Assembly: GCA_016763955.1 (NCBI GenBank)
Contig: JAESSU010000528.1
Location: 1 to 8,741, forward strand
DNA length: 8,741 nucleotides
Direction of reading: 5' to 3'
From: Phycisphaeraceae bacterium
GTDB taxonomy: Bacteria > Planctomycetota > Phycisphaerae > Phycisphaerales > Phycisphaeraceae
Every line of letters starts with the position of its first letter. The stretch's first letter is position 1. The notes under the pieces were generated by a model. It was not told where the DNA came from and ran no database searches. It saw only the letters and a list, made by a program, of their open reading frames with translations. Positions 1 through 6,112 of this stretch are shown piece after piece. Position numbers and translations under genes: made by a program.

Positions 1-1
1 A

Positions 2-148
2 GTGAGACATGGTTATACCAACGGTCTGGCGGGTGCCCGTCGGAAAGTTGCATTTGATTTGCGATATCTGCGTCGTCGTAGCGTCTTTAATGATTTGAAG
101 TTGTTACTCGCGACGTTTCCAAAAGTGTGGGATCAAGCTGCACTGTAA
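2..148 (+). CDS. Bacterial sugar transferase (initiating phosphoglycosyl transferase), C-terminal end only
   Basis: This is the last 48 residues of a protein whose start lies left of the window. The visible end has the pattern that closes the bacterial sugar transferase family (PF02397; WcaJ/EpsL type): a lysine and a KVAFDLRYL stretch, then S-V-F-x-D-L-K-L-L-L-A-T. In that family this segment follows the catalytic core and lies at the cytoplasmic membrane face. Members transfer a sugar phosphate from a nucleotide sugar to undecaprenyl phosphate and so start repeat-unit synthesis. The catalytic residues are outside the window, so activity cannot be judged. The stop codon is 30 bases before the export lipoprotein gene, which fits a shared operon and a role in priming the same polysaccharide. 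The family call is from pattern recognition of a short piece. Confidence 0.78.
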   Translation: MRHGYTNGLAGARRKVAFDLRYLRRRSVFNDLKLLLATFPKVWDQAAL

Positions 149-178
149 AGTTTAAGCAGTATCAAGAGGAAAAGTAAG

Positions 179-967
179 ATGTTCAATTTACACCGTACAA
201 TTAAGCGCCCCGCGTTCACCGCAGGCCCGATTCTCATGGGAATTTTGGTCAGCATCGTGGGATGTTCACAACCCCAGTACACGGATTTTAGTGCTTTTGT
301 GACAACCCCTCGTCCAACCGTGACGAGTAAGGCATACACGCTAGCACCACCGGATACGATTACGATCTATTCTAAGCGTGTGGGGGAAATTTCCGGTCAC
401 ACCGAAACGATTCGTCCTGATGGTCGCATCACCTTGCCATTGCTTGGTTCGTACTTTGTTGCGGGCAAGACACCTGAGCAAGTTAGTAGTGAACTTCAGC
501 AGCTTGCGGCAAAGTATTACGAAGATGCGGATGTGAGTTTGCGCGTTGTGGGTTTTAATTCCAAACGAATCTTTGTATTCGGTGAAGTGGCCCGCCCTGG
601 TGCTTATTCATACAACGGTGCCAACACCGTGCCTCAAACCTTGGCGATCGCTCAGCCTTCACGCCTAGCAGACCCCACACGCATTCATGTTTTAAGACCT
701 AATGCACAAGGTGACATGGTCAAACGGATGACCATTGATCTAGACAAAATGGTTAAGCAAGGTGATACCTCACTGGATGCGGTTTTGAATGAGGGTGACA
801 TCTTGTATGTCCCGGCAAACGGCTTTGCCGCAGTTGGCCTAGCCTTGCAACAGATACTTCTGCCCATTCAGCCAGCAGCTCAGACGATCGCCGCACCAGT
901 CAATATCGGTGGCAATATGGCAAGTTATCCGTATCAAGGCGGAGCCGACAACAGGAACGGGAACTGA
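179..967 (+). CDS. Polysaccharide export lipoprotein, Wza-like (Poly_export plus SLBB domain)
   Basis: A 262-residue outer-membrane export protein. Residues 1-28 form a lipoprotein signal peptide with basic N-terminus, hydrophobic core and lipobox I-V-G-C, so Cys29 would be lipidated. The Poly_export domain (PF02563) starts near Tyr53 (YTLAPPDTITIY) and includes the typical R-P-D-G-R-I-T-L-P-L-L-G turn. One SLBB-type domain follows from about residue 129 (IFVFGEVARPGAY) to D-I-L-Y-V-P at 207-212. After it, a hydrophobic stretch at about 215-240 could be the short amphipathic segment that enters the outer membrane. E. coli Wza (about 380 residues) has more than one SLBB-like copy, so this is a short version, as in XrtA-type loci. 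AGAGGA at 165-170, eight bases before ATG, supports the start. It probably forms the outer-membrane exit for polymer handled by the downstream Wzz-like protein. Confidence 0.92.
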   Translation: MFNLHRTIKRPAFTAGPILMGILVSIVGCSQPQYTDFSAFVTTPRPTVTSKAYTLAPPDTITIYSKRVGEISGHTETIRPDGRITLPLLGSYFVAGKTPEQVSSELQQLAAKYYEDADVSLRVVGFNSKRIFVFGEVARPGAYSYNGANTVPQTLAIAQPSRLADPTRIHVLRPNAQGDMVKRMTIDLDKMVKQGDTSLDAVLNEGDILYVPANGFAAVGLALQQILLPIQPAAQTIAAPVNIGGNMASYPYQGGADNRNGN

Positions 968-1007
968 TGATCTGTCGGGAGACAGGGTAGCGTAGAACTT
1001 TTACACG

Positions 1008-1019
1008 TCACGTACGTGA
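1008..1019. repeat. Perfect 12-base palindrome between export and chain-length genes
   Basis: TCACGTACGTGA is identical to its reverse complement. It sits in the 80-base gap between the export lipoprotein stop and the chain-length gene start, about 28 bases before that ATG. A further CACGT just to the left (1004-1008) repeats half of it. Such a site could bind a dimeric regulator, or it may be chance. No convincing -35/-10 pair is visible beside it, so an operator role is only a suggestion. Confidence 0.35.
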
Positions 1020-1047
1020 TCTTAAATATCGGAAGGAAGTCTTTCAG

Positions 1048-2727
1048 ATGAGTCGCAACACCAATCAAGCAAAAGCCTTAGTCGACGCATGGTTTATATT
1101 CCTGCGTTACAAATGGCGGTTCGTCTTCCCACTGTTTGTGGTCAGTGCAGCCGTTTTAGCACTCTCATTGCTGCTTCCACGCAAGTATCACGCTGAAGCA
1201 GTCTTTGATAGGCGAACGGACCAAATCCTGGCTTCCATCATGAATGGCAGTGTCATCAAGACCAAGTACAGCAAGGACGTTAGCATCCGCGAGGAAATGA
1301 CTAACGGCGTGGTGCTGGACAAAGCCATTGAAGACATCAAGCCCTTTGTGGCAGCACGTGTCGCAGCAGGTGGCCCGGACACCAATCTCACCGAGCTTCG
1401 ATATGACATGTCTCGGAAATTGCAGATCCGCTTTGAGATATCCACACAGCAACACGAACGAGTTAGTGTCACGTACATTGGCCACGATCCTGAGATATCC
1501 CGTAGGGTGATCAATCGCCTGGTGTACAACTATATCGAACAGGCTCGTGTGGACATTGCCCACGGTATGGAAAAAGCACAGGGCTTTTTCTATGACGAAG
1601 TGGATCGTACACGTGTGAAAATTGAATCATTGGAAAATCAGAAGCTCACCTACGAAATTAAGTATGCGGAGTTACTTCCTAATTCACCTAATAGTATCAA
1701 CGTCGTGCAAGGGCAAGTCGAGGAACGCATTGCAGACTTGACCCGTAAGATCACCATGGCTAAAGCTTATGTTTTGAATTGCGAAGAAATGCTTGCAAGC
1801 ACTTCACAAACCGTGAATTCATTAGTCAAAGAACGCAATCCAGAGCTGATTCGTTTGGAAGATAAATCCCGTGATCTAACCAATCAATACCGTACTGCTG
1901 TCGTCATCAACAAGATGACGGAACGACACCCTGATGTCATGGATTTGAAGATTCAAATTAATGAAATACAGGCTAAGATTCAGGCTACTGATACTGAAGT
2001 GGTAACACGTAAGACCGTTGCTAATAATGGCCGCTTTGAAGAGATGAAGCTGACGCTAAATAGTGCCCAGGCACAGCAGGCTTCATTGGAAAGTGAGTTG
2101 GTTCAGGTGACGGATCGTCGTATTGCATTGACTGCCAAGTCAGCAGATATCTTCCCGATTCGTTCGGAGTATCGCAAGATCATACGTCAGATGGATCAAC
2201 TGCAACGTGAAATGCAATTCTGGGAAGAAAATCTACGTCGAATTCAAATGGCCCGCAGTGCTGAAAACGGCAACCGTGGTGTGCAGCTAACGTTTATTCG
2301 CCCTTGCCGCCAGCTTACTGTGCCGGTTGCTCCAAGTATGTTCCAAATCGTCTTAAGTGCTATTGGCCTAGGGCTAATTGCCGGCTCTGTGAGCCTTTTG
2401 TTTGCCCATCGCATGGATGAAACGTTCCATGACGGCGAGCAGCTTTCAAACACATTGCAACTGCCGTTACTAGGTGAAGTCAGTGAGATTGTTTCGGTGC
2501 AGCATCGTCGTATGAGAAAGATTCGCAACATGGTGGTTTACCCACTCAACGCGGTTGCGATGACAGCGGTGCTAGGAGCTTTGGTGAGTGTTTTATATCT
2601 GAACCTAAAGTCGCCTGACACCCAAGAAATGGTTCAAGAGGAAGCCATGCCATGGGTACAGCCGACGGTTAATGAGCAGCCTACAGCCATTGGCAAGATT
2701 GAAAATCGTCAGGCTGACACGGAGTAA
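1048..2727 (+). CDS. Polysaccharide chain-length determinant, Wzz/GNVR family, without fused kinase
   Basis: A 559-residue inner-membrane protein expected to set polymer length and bridge to the export lipoprotein. The Wzz domain starts near residue 10, with a first membrane helix at about 24-45. A long periplasmic region rich in heptad-like charged helices (about 180-410) follows, containing H-P-D-V at 294-297, typical of GNVR-type proteins. The proline-containing motif before the second helix is present (Pro419, Pro426, Pro429), and the helix runs about 431-453. The stretch QLPLLGEV after it is the usual cytoplasmic post-helix motif. A third hydrophobic helix lies at about 498-519, which would put the C-terminus outside; classical Wzz has two helices. 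No Walker motifs are present: the kinase is the separate gene at 3714. AAGGAAG at 1033-1039, eight bases before ATG, supports the start. The organisation resembles the XrtA-system chain-length family (TIGR03007). Confidence 0.9.
   Translation: MSRNTNQAKALVDAWFIFLRYKWRFVFPLFVVSAAVLALSLLLPRKYHAEAVFDRRTDQILASIMNGSVIKTKYSKDVSIREEMTNGVVLDKAIEDIKPFVAARVAAGGPDTNLTELRYDMSRKLQIRFEISTQQHERVSVTYIGHDPEISRRVINRLVYNYIEQARVDIAHGMEKAQGFFYDEVDRTRVKIESLENQKLTYEIKYAELLPNSPNSINVVQGQVEERIADLTRKITMAKAYVLNCEEMLASTSQTVNSLVKERNPELIRLEDKSRDLTNQYRTAVVINKMTERHPDVMDLKIQINEIQAKIQATDTEVVTRKTVANNGRFEEMKLTLNSAQAQQASLESELVQVTDRRIALTAKSADIFPIRSEYRKIIRQMDQLQREMQFWEENLRRIQMARSAENGNRGVQLTFIRPCRQLTVPVAPSMFQIVLSAIGLGLIAGSVSLLFAHRMDETFHDGEQLSNTLQLPLLGEVSEIVSVQHRRMRKIRNMVVYPLNAVAMTAVLGALVSVLYLNLKSPDTQEMVQEEAMPWVQPTVNEQPTAIGKIENRQADTE
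2695..2724 (+). repeat. Tail repeat copy 1, last sense codons of the chain-length gene
   Basis: Thirty bases encoding K-I-E-N-R-Q-A-D-T-E, immediately before the TAA of the chain-length gene. It matches the copy at 2776-2805 at 23 of 30 bases by my count, with CAGGCTGAC exact in both. The two copies are offset by 81 bases, that is 27 codons, so both lie in the same reading frame. A shorter match (GTACAG at 2656 and 2736) suggests the duplicated unit was originally about 70-80 bases. Confidence 0.6.
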
Positions 2728-2742
2728 TGGAATTTGTACAGG

Positions 2743-2814
2743 ATGGGCAATGATGGCATGCAAGGTACAGTTGTAAAGTTTGAAGCCCGCCAGGCTGACG
2801 CAGAGATAGAGTAA
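2743..2814 (+). other. Short in-frame reading frame after the chain-length stop; readthrough tail or 23-residue peptide
   Basis: The reading frame of the chain-length gene stays open after its TAA (2725-2727) for 28 sense codons, up to a second TAA at 2812-2814. Within it an ATG at 2743 would give a 23-residue peptide ending in K-F-E-A-R-Q-A-D-A-E-I-E, which repeats the tail of the upstream protein. Possibilities are a remnant of a longer ancestral C-terminus cut by a new stop, a tandem duplication, a readthrough extension, or an independent small peptide. A weak TGGA at 2728-2731 lies 11 bases before the ATG. Nothing shows that it is translated. Confidence 0.25.
2776..2805 (+). repeat. Tail repeat copy 2, in the gap before the ATPase gene
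   Basis: Thirty bases encoding K-F-E-A-R-Q-A-D-A-E when read in the frame of the upstream chain-length gene. Seven of ten encoded residues match copy 1 at 2695-2724. The differences include one silent change (CGT to CGC) and conservative replacements. This is the main recognisable content of the 99-base gap, apart from the ribosome-binding site AAGGA (2813-2817) of the next gene. Confidence 0.6.
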
Positions 2815-2826
2815 GGAAAACTCGAG

Positions 2827-3711
2827 ATGTACGAAGCTTTTTTTAATCTAAAAACCTTGCCTTTTGAGAACACGCCTAACCCGCAGTTCTTCTTTGCAAG
2901 CGAGGAGCACCGTGAGGCCTTGGCCGCGATTGAATACACAATCCGGATGAGAAAAGGATACGTGTGCATCACCGGGCCTGTTGGAACAGGTAAAACAACG
3001 GTGAGCCGAACCATGATTAGTCGTTGTGAAGATAATGTTCACATTGTTCCTATTCTTCACGGTCATGAAAACGGCACGCAGTTGCTTCGCCAGATTCTAC
3101 GTGCTGTGGAAGTTACTTATCGTGCCAATGATGATCACGCTGTGTTACTGGAAAAACTGTTCACGTATTTACATGAACAACTTGCGGCAGGTGAGCCTGT
3201 GGTATTGCTTGTTGATGACGCACACATGCTTTCAGACCAAACGCTTGAAGAACTCCGTTTGCTCAGTAACTACGAGAGCAATCGCGACAAGCTTGTGCAG
3301 GTGGTACTCGTCGGCCAGAATGAGCTGATTCAACGACTTAATCAGACGAACATGGCTGCCTTAAAACAGCGAATTGCCATGTCTCAATCGCTTAAGGCCT
3401 TGAATATTCAAGAAACGGCAGCCTACATTGGACATCGTATTCGTGTGGCTAGTATTGATCCGCAGAATTTGCAGGTTCACTTTCCAGGCCGGACACTTGA
3501 AGCGATTTATAAACTCACGCGGGGCATTCCCCGTCTGGTGAATTATGCCTGTGATAATTGCATGCTTTTAGCCAGTATAAAAAATGAACGTGAAATCACG
3601 CCTTTGATGGTTCAAACGATCAGCAAGGATCTTTCGTTGCATCTTAAACAAACTGAATTTGTTTCTTCAACCAGCGAGGCCCCGCGGCTCGCCTTAGCAG
3701 GGAATATGTAA
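2827..3711 (+). CDS. AAA ATPase of the ExeA/GspA type (XrtA-associated ATPase-like)
   Basis: A 294-residue P-loop ATPase. The N-terminus (MYEAFFNLKTLPFENTPNP) is the hallmark opening of ExeA-like proteins (M-Y-x-x-F-F-x-L-x-x-x-P-F). Walker A is G-P-V-G-T-G-K-T at 50-57 and Walker B is V-V-L-L-V-D-D-A-H at 125-133. V-V-L-V-G-Q-N-E follows as a sensor-1 type strand, and G-I-P-R-L-V-N as the sensor-2 motif. All key residues are intact. No membrane helix or peptidoglycan-binding domain is present, and the length suits the short XrtA-associated form (TIGR03015). In type II secretion ExeA works with ExeB to place the secretin. The homologue in exosortase-type polysaccharide loci is not well understood. 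AAGGA at 2813-2817, nine bases before ATG, supports the start. The kinase gene begins two bases after the stop, so the two products are probably made together. Confidence 0.9.
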   Translation: MYEAFFNLKTLPFENTPNPQFFFASEEHREALAAIEYTIRMRKGYVCITGPVGTGKTTVSRTMISRCEDNVHIVPILHGHENGTQLLRQILRAVEVTYRANDDHAVLLEKLFTYLHEQLAAGEPVVLLVDDAHMLSDQTLEELRLLSNYESNRDKLVQVVLVGQNELIQRLNQTNMAALKQRIAMSQSLKALNIQETAAYIGHRIRVASIDPQNLQVHFPGRTLEAIYKLTRGIPRLVNYACDNCMLLASIKNEREITPLMVQTISKDLSLHLKQTEFVSSTSEAPRLALAGNM

Positions 3712-3713
3712 TC

Positions 3714-4682
3714 ATGGGGTATATCTTTGACGCATTAAATCGTGGCGGTCAGAAATCTGACGAGTCTAAAAAACCACTTGCTGACATTAGCCCGACAAGT
3801 TCGGATGATATTCAGCAGTCGCTAAAACTAGCACAGTCTGTAGACGGTGAACAGAACCAAGACTCAGCTGATCCTAAACAGGCTCCAGAGATTGGAGCAC
3901 CTGCTTCGCCAACCGTGTCGGTTTCAATGCCGACACCGCAGCTAGCAGGGGGTAAGGCCGAACTAGACTACAGTGATGTGGATGAACGGTTGGTGAGTTT
4001 GACCAATCCTTCATGCGTGATTGCTGAAGAGTATCGTTCGATCCGAACGGGCTTGCTTGCTAAGTGGGAAAACCGTCGTCATCTGGTACACACGATTACC
4101 AGTGCGACTCCCCAGGAAGGCAAGACGATCACGAGTCTGAATATGGGCTTGATCATGGCTGAATTGCATAACCGTAAGACACTAGTCATTGAAGCGGACC
4201 TTCGTCTGCCACAGTTTAAGAAGCTCTTGAATCTGCCTCAGTCTTATGGCTTAGTCGGTGTGCTGCGAGGCGAAGCATCTTTCAAAGATGCCTTGCTGGA
4301 AGTGGGGCCTAATGGCTTGCACGTATTACCCGCTGGAACGCGTGTGAATAACGAAGCAGTCCAACTGCTTTCTAGTCCGCAAATGAGTTCGATGATCAAG
4401 AAACTTAAACGTGAATATGATCACATTATTATCGATACGCCTCCCGTCGTGGAATTAGCAGATGCTGGTATCCTTGGTGCGATGAGTGACGACGTGATTC
4501 TTGTTGCACGAATGGGACGAACTCCTAGCACCTTGATCCGTCAGGCGATTCGCACACTTGAGAGCTACCGTGCTCCCGTGGCAGGTGTGATTGCAACCGA
4601 TCATTCCCGTAGTTTCCGTCAATATTATTACTACCGTTACGGCTATCGCTATCAAAACCGGTATTACTCACAGGCTGCATAG
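3714..4682 (+). CDS. CpsD/CapB-type bacterial tyrosine kinase, cytoplasmic
   Basis: A 322-residue BY-kinase without membrane segments. Residues 1-12 (MGYIFDALNRGG) form a short conserved-looking helix, followed by a Ser/Pro/Gln-rich linker to about 88. The kinase core contains E-E-Y-R-S-I-R-T near 105, Walker A S-A-T-P-Q-E-G-K-T at 130-138, Walker A' V-I-E-A-D-L-R-L-P ending at 166, and Walker B I-I-I-D-T-P-P at 238-244. The first Walker A' acidic residue is Glu rather than the usual Asp. The C-terminus holds nine tyrosines between 304 and 318, the expected autophosphorylation cluster. The kinase would need the separate Wzz-like protein as membrane activator, as CapB needs CapA; the cycle of phosphorylation is thought to control polymerisation and export. 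AGGGA at 3699-3703, ten bases before ATG and inside the ATPase gene's end, suggests coupled translation. This matches the XrtA-associated autokinase in setting. Confidence 0.93.
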   Translation: MGYIFDALNRGGQKSDESKKPLADISPTSSDDIQQSLKLAQSVDGEQNQDSADPKQAPEIGAPASPTVSVSMPTPQLAGGKAELDYSDVDERLVSLTNPSCVIAEEYRSIRTGLLAKWENRRHLVHTITSATPQEGKTITSLNMGLIMAELHNRKTLVIEADLRLPQFKKLLNLPQSYGLVGVLRGEASFKDALLEVGPNGLHVLPAGTRVNNEAVQLLSSPQMSSMIKKLKREYDHIIIDTPPVVELADAGILGAMSDDVILVARMGRTPSTLIRQAIRTLESYRAPVAGVIATDHSRSFRQYYYYRYGYRYQNRYYSQAA

Positions 4683-4729
4683 AGCCATACTGTTTATTTG
4701 AATGAGGTCAGTCAACCTGCGGTGTATCT

Positions 4730-4733
4730 GGAG
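4730..4733 (+). promoter_or_regulatory. Shine-Dalgarno site that decides the glycosyltransferase start
   Basis: GGAG lies eight bases before the ATG at 4742. An in-frame GTG at 4733 would overlap this motif and has no proper site of its own, so the ATG is preferred. The difference is three residues. Confidence 0.55.
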
Positions 4734-4741
4734 TGAATGTT

Positions 4742-6070
4742 ATGCGGGATTTCGAGCAAGATTGTGAAATCAACGAGGCGGTTGGGAGAAAGACAACGCG
4801 TCAAGCAACGCAATGGGGCGGAGGGGAGAATCTGCCACCATGCAATTTGGAGTCGAGTTCATCGACACTAAAGGAGTTGCCATTGATTGGAGCAAATGCA
4901 ACAGGACGTAAACGTCCAGCATTGTTGATGCTTAGCCACTGTGTTCCTGATCCAATGGGAACCGCGGACCGGGCACGGGCTTGGCAAATGTTACGATTGG
5001 CCAGTCAAACACATGATGTGCATCTGGCTTGCATTATGGATGAGCCGGTTCACCTAGACCAATGGCGGCATGTTCATTCACAAACGCACACTATTGTGGT
5101 GGAAAACTGTCCGTTTCGAAGAGAAGCAGTGAGCCGGGGCTTATCATTGTTTGCGCCCAGTATCTCAGACCAAGTACGCATGACAGCAGCCTTGCGTCGT
5201 CAAGTTCGGTTGCTCCGTAAGGATCATCGCTTTGATGCGGTGATGTGTATGCATCCGGGACTTTGGCCACTGGCTGAAAGAGTTCGAGCTAACGTGCGGG
5301 TCTGTGATTTGTATCAGCCATTGAGTATGGCACATGAATTGGTTGCTCAACGTAGCAACAACATTGCAAGACAAATATGGCATAACCAACGTGCCAATCA
5401 ACGCGGGGAAATGGAACAGTACATTGCTCGCCGTGCAGATATTTTAACCATCAATTCAGCTTTAGCGCAGCACTCATTCCTAGATCAACACTGTCATTCA
5501 GTGGTCGTCCCTGATGCTGTGGACCTAGGTTACTTCAAGCTGCCGATCCATGCAGCACAATCAGAAGTGCCCCAAGTGGTTCTTCATGGAGACTGGCATA
5601 ACCGAAGCTTCTGGCGTGCAAAGAGCTGGTTCACCGATGAAATCTGGCCCAAAATTAAAAGTGCTGTCCCTCAAGCAGTACTCACTTGTTCAGGCCCAGC
5701 TTTATCACCTGCAACCGCAAGCCGATTGAGCTACGCATCTGTAGTCGTATCGTCTTTGACAGAAGTTTCACAAGCAGTTTGGCCCACACTCCAAGCCATG
5801 GCTATGGCAAGACCCGTCGTCGCCTCGCCAGCTTCACTTTCAGACATGGGCGCTAAGCATGGTGAACACCTGCTGATCCCCAAGTATGATCGCGACTGGG
5901 TGGACCTGTGTGTCGACTCACTGAGAAACTCAGCGATGAGATTACAACTCGCCCGGGGTGCTAGAAACTTTATCCAACAACATTGCCCAATTAAAACCAC
6001 CGGCATGGAACTGAGCTACGTCATGGCACGTCGTATCAGTGATGTCCCAAACTATGCACAGGCAGCTTAA
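4742..6070 (+). CDS. GT4-like glycosyltransferase, diverged relative of the TIGR03087 (XrtA-associated) group
   Basis: A 442-residue cytoplasmic glycosyltransferase of the GT-B fold. After a 57-residue N-terminal extension with a Ser run, the first domain opens with A-L-L-M-L-S-H-C-V-P-D-P-M-G and continues with R-A-R-A-W-Q-M-L and V-H-L-A-C-I-M-D-E. This matches the arrangement of TIGR03087 proteins (hRiPyPPdKGd...R..hll). The linker V-V-V-P-D-A-V-D-L-G-Y-F (from 254) and H-G-D-W-H-N (from 282) mark entry to the second domain. The nucleotide-sugar region reads T-L-Q-A-M-A-M-A-R-P-V-V-A-S-P, where relatives have L-E-A-M-A-x-G-x-P-V-V-A. Gln351 therefore replaces the usual acidic residue and Ala replaces Gly. 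It probably adds a sugar to the lipid-linked unit, but the loss could mean altered or lost activity. Donor and acceptor cannot be read from sequence. Confidence 0.82.
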   Translation: MRDFEQDCEINEAVGRKTTRQATQWGGGENLPPCNLESSSSTLKELPLIGANATGRKRPALLMLSHCVPDPMGTADRARAWQMLRLASQTHDVHLACIMDEPVHLDQWRHVHSQTHTIVVENCPFRREAVSRGLSLFAPSISDQVRMTAALRRQVRLLRKDHRFDAVMCMHPGLWPLAERVRANVRVCDLYQPLSMAHELVAQRSNNIARQIWHNQRANQRGEMEQYIARRADILTINSALAQHSFLDQHCHSVVVPDAVDLGYFKLPIHAAQSEVPQVVLHGDWHNRSFWRAKSWFTDEIWPKIKSAVPQAVLTCSGPALSPATASRLSYASVVVSSLTEVSQAVWPTLQAMAMARPVVASPASLSDMGAKHGEHLLIPKYDRDWVDLCVDSLRNSAMRLQLARGARNFIQQHCPIKTTGMELSYVMARRISDVPNYAQAA

Positions 6071-6112
6071 TTTAGTGCCTAGGCATTGCAACAGAGACTG
6101 TGGCAACCTACT

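Noticed and set aside
813..830. Perfect hairpin with 7-base stem CGGCAAA and TTTGCCG in the export lipoprotein gene
   Set aside because: It lies inside coding sequence, has no T-run after it, and encodes ordinary residues before the C-terminal hydrophobic segment, so a terminator is unlikely.
1165..1563. Minus-strand open frame of 132 codons inside the chain-length gene
   Set aside because: It lies wholly opposite a well-supported gene, shows no recognisable domain, and its product looks like a random translation rich in Cys and His.
4705..4718. Small inverted repeat AGGT/ACCT in the gap after the kinase gene
   Set aside because: A four-base stem without a following T-run is too weak for a terminator. 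The 59-base gap otherwise holds only the next gene's ribosome-binding site.
6086..6112. TTG at 6086 as start of the first unknown gene
   Set aside because: It has only AGG two bases before it, which is too close. The ATG at 6113 is preferred, though the true start remains open.
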